This document shows positions 1 through 8,953 of a stretch of DNA of 64,000 nt, in pieces. The DNA is taken from the NCBI GenBank assembly GCA_009773635.1, contig WSYC01000014.1, positions 1 through 64,000 on the forward strand, given 5' to 3'. The notes below the pieces were generated by a model, which was not told the origin of the DNA, did no database searches, and worked only from the letters and a program-made list of their open reading frames with translations. The stretch comes from Beijerinckiaceae bacterium. GTDB taxonomy: Bacteria > Pseudomonadota > Alphaproteobacteria > Rhizobiales > Beijerinckiaceae. Every line of letters starts with the position of its first letter. Position 1 is the stretch's first letter. A program made the translations under genes and the position numbers.

Positions 1-84
1 AAGCCTTTGAAAGTCAGGCGACTTCCGGCAGGCTTGCTCCGCAGCCTCGGGCTTCCTTCGCACGACCGTCGCGCCGAAATTAAT

Positions 85-96
85 GGGTCTGGACCC
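85..96. repeat. Short GGGTC-TG-GACCC palindrome in the leader of the first gene
   Basis: The first 191 bases hold no convincing gene. Within them is a 5-2-5 inverted repeat, GGGTCTGGACCC, set in an AT-richer stretch. It could be an operator or part of a dispersed repeat. Nothing else in the window shares it clearly, so the role is unknown. Confidence 0.3.
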
Positions 97-191
97 TAGC
101 CTTTTTCACGGCTGAGTCTGGCCAATCCCGACGGTGACCGCCGACATCAGGCCGACGATCCCGCCGCTCTCATCCAGGGGGCTGCACCCGA

Positions 192-1922
192 ATGAACGAT
201 CCTTCTTTCCGCCCGTCCGCGCGTCCACCGCGCCCGACCTTCGCCGAGATGTTCACGCCCAAGCTGGTGAGCGTGCTGCGCGAGGGCTACGACGCCGCCG
301 CCTTCCGGGCTGATGCCATCGCAGGGTTGACGGTCGCCATCGTCGCGCTGCCGCTCTCAATGGCCATCGCGATTGCCTGCGGGCTTTCGCCGGATCGTGG
401 GCTTTACACGGCGATTATCGGCGGCTTCCTCATTTCCGCGCTCGGCGGCAGCCGGTTCCAGATCGGCGGCCCGGCGGGCGCCTTCATCGTGCTCATCGCG
501 ACCATCGTCGAGCGGCACGGCTATGACGGGTTGGTGCTGGCAACGATGATGGCCGGCGCGCTCATGATGATCGTCGGCTTTTTCCGGCTCGGAACCTACA
601 TCAAGTATATTCCCTTCCCGGTGATCGTCGGCTTCACGACGGGCATTGCCGTCATCATCTTCGCCAGCCAGATCAAGGAATTGCTGGGTCTCGATATCGC
701 GAAGGAGCCTGCGGCCTTCCTGCCGAAACTGGCGACGATCTGGTCGGCGCTGCCGAGTCTCAAGCCCGCGACGATGCTGGTTGCGGCGCTGGCGATCGGC
801 ATCATCCTTGTCTTGCGCCGGCTCAGGCCGACCTGGCCGGGCATGCTGATTGCGGTTGTCGTCGGCGCGCTCGCCTCGACCCTGCTCGCCAAATTCGGGC
901 ACGAGGTCGCGACCATCGGCTCGCGCTTCGGCGGTGTTCCCTCCGGGCTGCCGGCACCGGAATTTCCTGCTTTGAACCTCGCCAAGATGCGGGCCGTCCT
1001 GCCGGATGCGCTGGCGATCGCGCTGCTGGGCTCGATCGAATCGCTGCTCTCTGCCGTTGTCGCTGATGGCATGAGCGGGCGGCGGCACCGCTCCAACTGC
1101 GAGCTGGTGGCGCAAGGGGTGGGCAACATCGCCTCCGTCGTCTTCGGCGGTGTTCCGGTCACCGGCACGATCGCGCGCACCGCGACCAATGTCCGCTCGG
1201 GCGCGCGCGGACCGGTTTCCGGCATGCTGCACGCGGTCTATATCCTTGCCTTCATGCTCATCGCCGCGCCGCTGGCATCCTATATCCCGCTGGCGGCGCT
1301 TGGCGGCGTGCTGGCGGTCGTCTCCTGGAACATGGCGGAGAAGCACGAGTTCGCCGCACTGCTCCGGGCATCGCCGGGCGATGCGCTGGTGCTGCTCGCA
1401 ACCTTCCTCTTGACGGTGTTCGAAGATCTCACGCTGGGAATCGCGGTTGGTGTCACGCTCGGCGCGTTCCTCTTCCTGCACCGCATGGCGGAAGCCGTGG
1501 AAATCGAGGGCGGCGGCACGCTTCTCGCCGAGGATGTGGCGGATCACGCCCAGGGCACGCATCCGGTCTATGCCGGCATGCCCGAGACGGACCGGGACGT
1601 GATGGTCTATGCCATTCGCGGCGCCTTCTTCTTTGGCGCGACCGCGACCATCGTCTCGACGCTTGATCGTATGGGGCAATTGCCGCGCGCGTTTATCTTT
1701 GATTTTTCGGCGGTTCCCCTTGCTGATACGACCGCGGCGAAAAGCCTCGAAGCCTTCGCGCTCAAACTGCGCAAGAACGGCACGCGCTTTTTCATCGCCG
1801 GCGCGATCCCCTCGGTCCGACGCACGCTGGTGACGGCAGGATTGCGCGAGCCGGATGTCAGCTACACGGCCAGCGTCGCGGATGCGCGCGCGAGCATGAA
1901 GGTCGCCTCCCGAGCAGGCTAG
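192..1922 (+). CDS. SulP family inorganic anion transporter with STAS domain
   Basis: This 576-residue protein is a secondary transporter of the SLC26/SulP family, which carries sulfate, bicarbonate or dicarboxylates across the inner membrane. Residues about 35-430 form many hydrophobic helices, including the glycine-rich GGPAGAF segment near residue 95 typical of the transport core. Residues about 450-565 form a cytoplasmic STAS domain with the usual DFSAVPLAD-type segment. The length is normal for the family. A GGGGG-rich Shine-Dalgarno-like run lies 11 bases before the ATG. The substrate cannot be read from the sequence, and no carbonic anhydrase or sulfur gene lies next to it. Confidence 0.93.
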   Translation: MNDPSFRPSARPPRPTFAEMFTPKLVSVLREGYDAAAFRADAIAGLTVAIVALPLSMAIAIACGLSPDRGLYTAIIGGFLISALGGSRFQIGGPAGAFIVLIATIVERHGYDGLVLATMMAGALMMIVGFFRLGTYIKYIPFPVIVGFTTGIAVIIFASQIKELLGLDIAKEPAAFLPKLATIWSALPSLKPATMLVAALAIGIILVLRRLRPTWPGMLIAVVVGALASTLLAKFGHEVATIGSRFGGVPSGLPAPEFPALNLAKMRAVLPDALAIALLGSIESLLSAVVADGMSGRRHRSNCELVAQGVGNIASVVFGGVPVTGTIARTATNVRSGARGPVSGMLHAVYILAFMLIAAPLASYIPLAALGGVLAVVSWNMAEKHEFAALLRASPGDALVLLATFLLTVFEDLTLGIAVGVTLGAFLFLHRMAEAVEIEGGGTLLAEDVADHAQGTHPVYAGMPETDRDVMVYAIRGAFFFGATATIVSTLDRMGQLPRAFIFDFSAVPLADTTAAKSLEAFALKLRKNGTRFFIAGAIPSVRRTLVTAGLREPDVSYTASVADARASMKVASRAG

Positions 1923-2086
1923 GGTCGATCGACGTTCAGGGTTCGGGCACGGCCTTGAACGACACAAGATCATCCCGCGCATAGGGCGTGGCGCGGGCTC
2001 TTGCGCATGCCATGCATGGCCACCAGCATGAAAAGCGCCGCAATCGTCTCTGGGCAGTTGACAGGGCAAGATTTCTCCATCCTAAT

Positions 2087-2101
2087 TGCAAATGATTTGC
2101 A
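2087..2101 (+). promoter_or_regulatory. Perfect 7-1-7 palindrome upstream of mntH, likely Mur/Fur-type operator
   Basis: TGCAAAT-G-ATTTGCA is a perfect inverted repeat ending 18 bases before the mntH ATG. Rhizobial manganese uptake genes are known to be controlled by Mur, a Fur-family protein that binds TGCAAAT-like palindromes. The position, overlapping the expected promoter or transcript start, fits repression by Mn(II)-loaded Mur. MntR would be the alternative regulator. Confidence 0.7.
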
Positions 2102-2119
2102 TGTGCATTAAGGATCGTG

Positions 2120-3469
2120 ATGTTGACCCCTCCTAACCCTTTCCCTTCGACGCCCGGCTGGCAGCGCCCCCGCGGCGATGCTTCGCTGCTCGAGGTCTTC
2201 CGCTCGATTCCGGTGACGGCTTCGGCAACGTCCTGGCGCAAGTTCCTCGCCTTTCTTGGCCCCGGCTATCTCGTTGCCGTCGGTTACATGGACCCCGGCA
2301 ACTGGGCGACCTCGCTCGCCGGCGGGGCGCAGTTCGGCTACGCACTGCTGGTTGTCGCGCTGGTCTCGAACATCATGGCGATCATCCTGCAATCACTGTG
2401 CGCGCGGCTTGCCATCGCAACCGGGCGCGATCTCGCGCAGGCCTGCCGGGATGCGTTCCCGCGCTGGATTTCCTGGCCGCTCTGGCTCTTTGCGGAACTC
2501 GCGATCTGCGCGACCGATCTTGCTGAAGTCATCGGCACCGCGATTGCGCTGAATCTCCTGTTCAAGATCCCGCTGGAAATCGGCGTGATGATCACAGCAC
2601 TCGATGTTTTCCTGATCCTGTGGTTGCAGAACAAGGGGTTCCGCTGGGTCGAGGCCATCATCATCGCGCTGATCGGCGTCATCGCGATGTGCTTTGCCGT
2701 CCAGATCGCGCTGGCGGACCCGCACTGGGGCGAGGTGATCCGCGGTTTTGCGCCGACGACGGATGTCATCACCAACCCCAATATGCTCTATCTCGCGCTC
2801 GGGATCATCGGCGCGACCGTGATGCCGCATAATCTCTATCTCCACTCCGGCATCGTCCAGACCCGCGCTTATGGCGACACCCTGCCCGAGAAGCGCGAGG
2901 CGCTGAAATTCGCGACGCTCGATTCCACGGTGGCGCTGATGTTCGCGCTCACCATCAACGCTTCGATCCTCATCCTGGCGGCGGCAACATTCCACAAGAG
3001 CGGCCAGACCGAGGTTTCCGAACTGGCCAAGGCGCACGAACTGCTGGCGCCGCTGCTTGGCGCCTCCATCGCTCCTGCCTTGTTCGGCATCGCGCTCCTG
3101 TGCTGCGGTATCACCTCGACGGTGACCGCGACCATGGCCGGGCAGATCGTCATGGAGGGCTTTATCAACATCCGCCTGCCCGGCTGGGCGCGGCGGCTCA
3201 CGACACGGCTGGTCGCCATTGTTCCGGCCATCGCGGTGACGCTGATCTACGGCGAGGGGCAGACGGCGAAGCTGCTCATTCTCAGCCAGGTTGTCCTCAG
3301 TTTCCAGCTGCCCTTCGCCGTGGTGCCGCTGGTGATGTTCACGGCATCGCGCAAGAAAATGGGTGCACTCGTCGCCCCGCTCTGGCTTTCCCTCTTCGCA
3401 GGCGCGATCGCGGCGATTATCATCGCCCTGAACGTGAAGCTTCTCGTGGACATGGCCACCGGAGGTTAG
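2120..3469 (+). CDS. mntH: Nramp family proton-coupled Mn(II)/divalent metal importer
   Basis: MntH imports Mn(II), and to some extent Fe(II), across the inner membrane using the proton gradient. The 449-residue protein shows the two metal-site signatures of the family: DPGN in helix 1 (residues 58-61) and MPHN in helix 6 (near residue 236), with about eleven membrane segments overall. A GTG at 2117 precedes the ATG in frame, but AGGA at 2111-2114 is better spaced for the ATG at 2120. A perfect metalloregulator-type palindrome lies just upstream. The stop codon TAG at 3467-3469 is followed without any gap by the remnant of another gene in the same reading frame. Confidence 0.95.
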   Translation: MLTPPNPFPSTPGWQRPRGDASLLEVFRSIPVTASATSWRKFLAFLGPGYLVAVGYMDPGNWATSLAGGAQFGYALLVVALVSNIMAIILQSLCARLAIATGRDLAQACRDAFPRWISWPLWLFAELAICATDLAEVIGTAIALNLLFKIPLEIGVMITALDVFLILWLQNKGFRWVEAIIIALIGVIAMCFAVQIALADPHWGEVIRGFAPTTDVITNPNMLYLALGIIGATVMPHNLYLHSGIVQTRAYGDTLPEKREALKFATLDSTVALMFALTINASILILAAATFHKSGQTEVSELAKAHELLAPLLGASIAPALFGIALLCCGITSTVTATMAGQIVMEGFINIRLPGWARRLTTRLVAIVPAIAVTLIYGEGQTAKLLILSQVVLSFQLPFAVVPLVMFTASRKKMGALVAPLWLSLFAGAIAAIIIALNVKLLVDMATGG

Positions 3470-4291
3470 GGGTGTCGCTGGGCCGAGGGGCCGGCGTATT
3501 TTCCCGCCGGGCGCTACCTCGTCTGGTCCGACATCCCCAACGACCGGATGATGCGGTTTGATGAAACCGATGGCTCGGTCTCCGTCTTCCGCCAGCCCTC
3601 GAACAATGCCAATGGCCACACCGTGGATCGGCAGGGTCGGCTCGTCAGCTGCGAGCACCTGACCCGGCGCGTCACCCGCACCGAGCATGATGGTTCCATC
3701 ACCGTGCTCGCCGATCGCTTCGAGGGCAAGCGGCTCAATTCGCCCAATGATATCGTTGTGAAATCCGATGGTTCGATCTGGTTCACCGATCCGGCGTATG
3801 GCATCGACAGCGATTACGAGGGTATCCGCGCCGAGCAGGAGCAGGCCGCCTGCTACCTCTTCCGGCTCGATCCGGAAACCGGCGCGCTCACGCGCATGCT
3901 GTCCGATCGCGACAGGCCCAACGGCCTCGCCTTTTCGCCGGACGAACGCCTGCTCTATGTCGCCGATACCGGCAGCGATGTTCCGCCAACGATCCACGCC
4001 TACCCGGTGCTCGATGGTGGCACGCGCCTTGGCGCGCCGCGCCTGTTCGCGACGTGTCCTGCCGGCAAGTTCGACGGGTTCCGCGTCGATATCGCCGGCA
4101 ACATCTGGACTTCCGGCGGCACCGCTGTGCTGTGCTACGCGCCGGATGGCACGCATCTCGGCACGATCCCTGTGGGCGAAATCGTTGCCAATGTCTGTTT
4201 CGGTGGGCCGCGCCGCAACCGGCTTTACATCTGCGGGCAAACCTCGCTCTACTCGATTTTCCTCAAAACGAACGGCAATCCCGGCGGATAG
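3470..4291 (+). pseudogene. 5'-truncated SMP-30/gluconolactonase family gene joined in frame to the mntH stop codon
   Basis: Translation directly after the mntH TAG gives GCRWAEGPAYFPAGRYLVWS, the conserved start of the SMP-30/gluconolactonase beta-propeller. There is no ATG, GTG or TTG between the stop and this segment. The first ATG is at 3548 (247 codons), after the WAEGP motif whose glutamate is the first metal ligand of the family. About 20-30 N-terminal residues are missing. The later metal-ligand region around SPND and the PNGLAFSPDE and DG segments is intact to a normal C terminus. A protein begun at 3548 would lack a metal ligand, so it is probably inactive. A deletion that removed its start and promoter is the simplest reading; readthrough of the TAG is less likely. 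Confidence 0.8.
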
Positions 4292-4297
4292 GCGGAA

Positions 4298-5662
4298 TCA
4301 GGTTCCCGCCATCTCCATCAACCGGCGCGAGAGCCGGTTATGCGTTTCGACCTGCCGCGCGAGATCGAGCGTGACGAGTTGCGCCTCGCGCACCACGACG
4401 CGGCCGTTGATCAGGCTCCAGCTCGCCTTCGCCGGGGTGCAGAACACCAGCGCTGCGACGGGGTCCGCCATCGCGCCGGCGAAATCGATGGTGCGCATGT
4501 CATAGGCCACGATATCGGCCGCCATGCCGACAGCGAGATGGCCGATATCATCGCGGTTGAGCACCTTCGCGCCGCCGCGCGTTGCCAGTTCCAGCGCCTC
4601 GCGGGCTGTCATCGCCTGAGGGCCGAAGCCGACGCGCTGGAGCAGCATCGCCTGCCGCGCTTCGGCCAGCAGGTGCCCGCCATCCGCCGAGGCCGAGCCG
4701 TCGACACCAAGCCCCACCGGCACACCCTCAGCGCGGAACTTGCCGATCGGCGCGATGCCGGAGGCAAGCCGCATGTTCGAGCACGGGCAATGCGCGATGC
4801 CGGTGCCCGTGCGGCCAAAGAGCTTGATCGCCTTGTCATCGAGTCTCACGCAATGCGCGTGCCAGACATCCGGCCCGATCCAGCCGAGGCTTTCGACATA
4901 ATCTGCCGGGTCCTTGCCGAAAACCTCCAGCGAATAGCTGATGTCGTTATCGTTCTCCGCGAGATGCGTATGCAGCGAAACGCCATACTGCCGCGCAAGC
5001 ACGGCGCTTTCCCGCATCAAATCCTCGCTCACCGTGAAAGGCGAGCAGGGTGCAATCACGATGCGCAGCATCGCGAAGCGTGAGGCGTCATGATAATCCT
5101 CGATGAGCCGCTGCATCTCCTTGAGGATGGCGGGCTCCTCCTCCACCACCCTGTCCGGCGGCAGGCCACCTTTTGATTCCCCAACGCTCATCGCCCCGCG
5201 CGCCGCATGGAAGCGGATACCGACCTCGCGCGCGGCCTCGATGGCATCATCGAGCTTTGCTCCATTCGGATAAATGTAGAGGTGATCCGAGGAGGTCGTG
5301 CAGCCGGAGAGCACCAGCTCGCTCATCGCGGTCGCGGCTGAGACGCGGATCATCTCCGGCGTCAGGTTGGCCCAGATCGGGTAATGCGCCTTCAGCCAGC
5401 CGAAGAGTTCCGCATCCTGCCCGCCGGGCGTTGCGCGCGTCAGCGACTGCACCATGTGGTGGTGCGTGTTGACGAGGCCCGGCAACACGACATGGCCCGA
5501 AAGATCAATCACCTCATCCGCTTCCGGCAAGGGTTCGCCCACCAGGCCGATCTGCCGGATTTCGGGGCCATCAACGAGGATGAACCCGCCCGCGATCTCA
5601 CGCCGGGCGTCGTCCATCGTCGCGATAACGAGGATGTTCTTCAGAAGGATTTTGCGGGCCAT
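4298..5662 (-). CDS. 8-oxoguanine deaminase (amidohydrolase superfamily)
   Basis: The 454-residue enzyme belongs to the cytosolic amidohydrolases that deaminate 8-oxoguanine or related purines to urate-type products. The metal site is visible: HxH at residues 67-69 in NTHHHMVQ, then SLHTHLAEN, WHAHCVRLD and VDGSASADGG, which carry the two further histidines and the catalytic aspartate. The sequence CPCSNMRLASG before the last aspartate is typical of the 8-oxoguanine/chlorohydrolase branch. It ends 6 bases from the SMP-30 remnant on the opposite strand. Isoguanine or another amino-heterocycle deaminase would be the alternative. Confidence 0.85.
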   Translation of the reverse strand: MARKILLKNILVIATMDDARREIAGGFILVDGPEIRQIGLVGEPLPEADEVIDLSGHVVLPGLVNTHHHMVQSLTRATPGGQDAELFGWLKAHYPIWANLTPEMIRVSAATAMSELVLSGCTTSSDHLYIYPNGAKLDDAIEAAREVGIRFHAARGAMSVGESKGGLPPDRVVEEEPAILKEMQRLIEDYHDASRFAMLRIVIAPCSPFTVSEDLMRESAVLARQYGVSLHTHLAENDNDISYSLEVFGKDPADYVESLGWIGPDVWHAHCVRLDDKAIKLFGRTGTGIAHCPCSNMRLASGIAPIGKFRAEGVPVGLGVDGSASADGGHLLAEARQAMLLQRVGFGPQAMTAREALELATRGGAKVLNRDDIGHLAVGMAADIVAYDMRTIDFAGAMADPVAALVFCTPAKASWSLINGRVVVREAQLVTLDLARQVETHNRLSRRLMEMAGT

Positions 5663-5719
5663 ACAACGTCCGATTCAACCGGAAAGAATGCCGAGAATGG
5701 CTTGTCCTGACGGTGGAAT

Positions 5720-6718
5720 CTAGCCGGAAATCGCGATCGCCGCGCCGGGATCGATCTCCAGCGACACCCGCGTTCCCGCCGCGATAGCACGCTCGCGCAT
5801 GGGGCGGATCACCAGCATTTCGCCCCAGGGCGCTTCGATGCTGTATTCGCGCGATGGCCCCACGACCCGATCCGGCCGGAAGGCCGCCGCCTTCGCACCC
5901 TCGGGCAGAAGAATATCGCCCAGAACAAACCGCACACCGCCAGCCTCGAACACCACCCCGTCCTGATCCGCCGAGAACGCGCCTTCGACGATATTCGCCT
6001 CGCCGATGAAATCCGCCAGAAACCGCGTGCGCGGCCGCTCGTAGAGATCGGTGGGCGTGCCTTCCTGCGCGATGACGGCATTGTCCATCACGATAACCTT
6101 GTCGGATACCGCCAGTGCTTCCTGCTGGTCGTGGGTGACATAGAGCACGGTGAGCCCCAGCCGCTGCTGGAGGTCGCGGATATCGTCGCGCACCTTGCGG
6201 CGGAGCTTCGCATCGAGGTTCGAAAGCGGTTCATCGAACAGCAGCACGCTCGGCTCCAGCACGATGGCGCGCGCCACCGCAACGCGCTGCTGCTGCCCGC
6301 CCGAGAGCTCGGACGGCAGCCGCTTCTCCAGCCCGGAAAGGCCGATCAGCGCCAGTTTCTCGCGCGCCATCGCCTCGGCATCCTTGCGCCTCGCGCCAGA
6401 AACCAGCGGGCCATACATCACGTTTTCCAGCACATTCATATGCGGGAAGAGCGCGTAGGACTGGAACACCATCGAGACATCGCGCTCTGCCGCCCCCAGC
6501 GCCGTCACGTCCTGATCGCCGATCATGATCCTGCCGCCGGTGGCGAGTTCCAGCCCGGCGACAAGGCGCAGCGTGGTCGTCTTGCCGCAGCCGGAGGGGC
6601 CGAGCAGTGTCACGAGCGTACCCGCCTCGACGCGGAACGAAACATCGCGCACGGCCACCACCGAGCCGTATTTCTTCTCGACATTGATGAATTCAACCGA
6701 GGCAGCTGTGGCCATCAA
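5720..6718 (-). CDS. afuC: ABC transporter ATP-binding protein of the AfuC/FbpC type
   Basis: This 332-residue ATPase powers an inner-membrane importer. The Walker A GPSGCGKTTT is at residues 40-49, the signature LSGGQQQRVAVARA near 138 and the Walker B VLLFDEP near 160, followed by the H-loop (VLYVTHDQQEA). A C-terminal TOBE-like domain fills residues about 245-332. It is the last gene of a five-gene minus-strand unit with a fused permease, a binding protein, an inositol-phosphatase-family gene and iolG. The name follows the Fe(III)/hexose-phosphate branch. The substrate is discussed at the binding protein and is probably not iron. Confidence 0.85.
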   Translation of the reverse strand: MMATAASVEFINVEKKYGSVVAVRDVSFRVEAGTLVTLLGPSGCGKTTTLRLVAGLELATGGRIMIGDQDVTALGAAERDVSMVFQSYALFPHMNVLENVMYGPLVSGARRKDAEAMAREKLALIGLSGLEKRLPSELSGGQQQRVAVARAIVLEPSVLLFDEPLSNLDAKLRRKVRDDIRDLQQRLGLTVLYVTHDQQEALAVSDKVIVMDNAVIAQEGTPTDLYERPRTRFLADFIGEANIVEGAFSADQDGVVFEAGGVRFVLGDILLPEGAKAAAFRPDRVVGPSREYSIEAPWGEMLVIRPMRERAIAAGTRVSLEIDPGAAIAISG

Positions 6719-6730
6719 TGGGCTCCCAAA

Positions 6731-6775
6731 GCATGATCCCAGAAAGTGGGAACCGGTTTTTGGGCAAGATCATGC
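6731..6775. repeat. 45-bp dispersed-type repeat with GCATGATC/GATCATGC ends
   Basis: The gap between the ATPase and permease genes holds a 45-bp element bounded by a perfect 8-bp inverted repeat, GCATGATC (6731-6738) and GATCATGC (6768-6775), enclosing GTGGGAACCGGTTTTTGGGC. From memory, near-identical elements are scattered through many Hyphomicrobiales genomes. Only one copy is seen in this window. As RNA it could fold and lower expression of the distal ATPase gene. Confidence 0.6.
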
Positions 6776-6815
6776 GCCGCAATAAAATCGATCACATTCA
6801 TGTCTTGATCCATCA

Positions 6816-8942
6816 TCAATGGGCTCCGATCGTGACAACGGGCGCGGCAACCGCGCGCCGCCCGATCCTGCGTTCGCCAACCAGTTTCTGGATGCCCAGA
6901 ACAACCGCCAGCATGAACACGATAAGCAGCGACGAATACGCGATCGCGAGCGGATATTCCCCGGCCTCAACGCGGTTGACGATGTAGACGGTCGCCATGT
7001 TGTATTTCGCGGTGACGAGAAACACGATGGCGCTCACCGCCGTCATCGCGTGGACGAAAGAGAACACCAGCGTCGCGATGATCGCGGGCTTCAGCAGCGG
7101 CAACGTCACGCGCCGGACCGTGGTGCCCGTCCGCGCACCCAGCGTCGTCGAGGCTTCGTCGAGCGAACGGTCGATCTGGCTCAGCGCCGCGACGCCGGCC
7201 CGCACGCCCACCGGCATGTTGCGGAACACGAAGCAGATGATGAGGATCAGCCCCGTCCCCGCCATCTCGATGGGCGGCACGTTGAAGGCAATGATATAGG
7301 CGACACCGATCACCGTGCCGGGAATGGCGAACGAGAGCATCGTCAGGAACTCGAAGACATCTTTGCCGACGAAATTATGCCGTGAAAGCACGTAGGCCGT
7401 GAGAATACCGACGAGCGTGGTGAGCGGCGCGGCGATGGCCGACACCGCGACCGTGACAAAGAACGAATCCCAGGCAGAGCCGGCAAAATAGAGCCCGTTC
7501 CTGCCGATCTCGATATCGAAACCGGTTCTGAAATGCTCGACCGTCGGCGTCATCGCGCCACGTCCGATATCAGTCACGAAGCCGCCGACGAGAATGATGC
7601 CGTAGATCACGATGGTGAGGACCACCCACGGCACGACGACCGAGAGCGCGGCGAACCGCACCGGCCCCGGCAGCGGCAGCGGCTGGCCGGCGTCGCCCTT
7701 GCCGGTGACGGTGACGTAGGATTTCTTGCCGAGCCAGACCGTCTGGAGCCAGAAGGCTGTCAGCGTCAGCACGAGCAGGATGATCGCTAGGCTCGCCGCG
7801 CGGCCCGGATCATGCTGCGCGCCGGCGACCGCAAAATAGATCTTGGTTGAGAGCACCTCGAACGAACCGCCGAGCACCAGCGGATTGCCGAAATCGGCGA
7901 GGCTCTCGACAAAGCCGAGCAGGAAGGAGGCCGCGATTGCGGGCCTCAGCAACGGCCAGGTCACGGTGCGGAACGTCTGCCACGGCGAGGCCCGCAGCGT
8001 CTGCGCCGCCTCCTCCAGCGAGGGCGAAATGCCCTGCAACGCCCCGCGCAGGATCATGTAGGCGAGTGGCGTCTGCGACAGCACCTGCGAAATCAGCACG
8101 CCCGGAAGGCCGTAAATCCAGCGCGAGCGCGGGATATCGAAGGTGCGATCGAGGAAAGTTGTGATGATCCCCGTGCGCCCGAACAGCACCACCAGCGCCA
8201 GCGCGATGACGAAGGGCGGCGTGATGATCGGCAGCAGCGAGAGTGCATCGAACACCTTGGTGTTCTTCATCCCGCCGCGCTGCGCAAGCAGCGCGAAGCC
8301 AAGCCCGAGAAACGTCGAGGCGGCCCCAGCCATCAGGCCGAGAATGATCGTGTTCGGCACGACGCCGCAGCTTCGAGAGGACGTCAGGCAGCCAAGCGCC
8401 CAGATTTCCGGCGTGCCGAAGCGCTGCGCCATCACGCCAAAATCGAGGTTGCCTTTCGCGTCGAACATCACGCTCGCCAGCGCACGCATCACCGGGAAAA
8501 AGACGAAGAGCAGCACCAATGCCACGATGGTCCAGGTCGTTGTGGCCACCCAGCGATCGGCCTTGAAGTCCCCGGCGGAAGCAAGCCCGCGCGTCAGCTG
8601 CACCAGCAGCGCACCAGCCAGCACCGCCGCCCCCGCACCATGCGAAATCAGCGGCTGGCCATCGAGCACCTGGCCGAAAAAGGCGTAACCGAACACAGCG
8701 GCGAAGCCGATCGTCGAGAGCAGGATCCGGCGTCGCGCCGTCGATGAACCACCAAGCGCCAGCACGCCCGTTGCGATTGACAGCAGCAGCGGCGGCAGCA
8801 TCAGCCAACGGCCACCCAGCACCCAGCCGAGCCCGCTCTGCTGGCTGCCGGCATATGACCACGGCACGATGAGGAAGGCGGCGAGGGCGAGCCCCGCTGC
8901 GATCAGATCAACCCTGCCGCGATCGGCACTCCGCCGGCGCAT
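6816..8942 (-). CDS. afuB: ABC transporter permease, fused two-half FbpB/AfuB type
   Basis: At 708 residues this is the double-length permease of the FbpB/AfuB branch, with two copies of the binding-protein-dependent transport domain in one chain. The two halves (about residues 180-420 and 450-700) each contain the cytoplasmic EAA loop, seen as EEAAQTLRASPW and DEASTTLGARTG. An extra hydrophobic N-terminal section covers residues 12-170. The start lies 11 bases after the stop of the binding-protein gene, so the two are co-transcribed. The partner ATPase follows after a 97-base gap that contains a small repeat. Confidence 0.88.
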   Translation of the reverse strand: MRRRSADRGRVDLIAAGLALAAFLIVPWSYAGSQQSGLGWVLGGRWLMLPPLLLSIATGVLALGGSSTARRRILLSTIGFAAVFGYAFFGQVLDGQPLISHGAGAAVLAGALLVQLTRGLASAGDFKADRWVATTTWTIVALVLLFVFFPVMRALASVMFDAKGNLDFGVMAQRFGTPEIWALGCLTSSRSCGVVPNTIILGLMAGAASTFLGLGFALLAQRGGMKNTKVFDALSLLPIITPPFVIALALVVLFGRTGIITTFLDRTFDIPRSRWIYGLPGVLISQVLSQTPLAYMILRGALQGISPSLEEAAQTLRASPWQTFRTVTWPLLRPAIAASFLLGFVESLADFGNPLVLGGSFEVLSTKIYFAVAGAQHDPGRAASLAIILLVLTLTAFWLQTVWLGKKSYVTVTGKGDAGQPLPLPGPVRFAALSVVVPWVVLTIVIYGIILVGGFVTDIGRGAMTPTVEHFRTGFDIEIGRNGLYFAGSAWDSFFVTVAVSAIAAPLTTLVGILTAYVLSRHNFVGKDVFEFLTMLSFAIPGTVIGVAYIIAFNVPPIEMAGTGLILIICFVFRNMPVGVRAGVAALSQIDRSLDEASTTLGARTGTTVRRVTLPLLKPAIIATLVFSFVHAMTAVSAIVFLVTAKYNMATVYIVNRVEAGEYPLAIAYSSLLIVFMLAVVLGIQKLVGERRIGRRAVAAPVVTIGAH

Positions 8943-8953
8943 TGCCCGTCGCC

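Noticed and set aside
357-2069. Long open frame (570 codons) on the minus strand under the SulP gene
   Set aside because: It is antisense to a clear transporter gene, Arg/His/Asp-rich with no domain, and arises from the high GC content of third codon positions.
3467-3548. Programmed stop-codon readthrough giving an MntH-lactonase fusion
   Set aside because: No readthrough context or precedent was recognised; loss of a start codon by deletion explains the in-frame join more simply.
2393-4240. Long minus-strand open frame across mntH and the SMP-30 remnant
   Set aside because: Low-complexity Arg/Gly/Asp/Glu composition, no Shine-Dalgarno and complete overlap with two recognised genes on the other strand.
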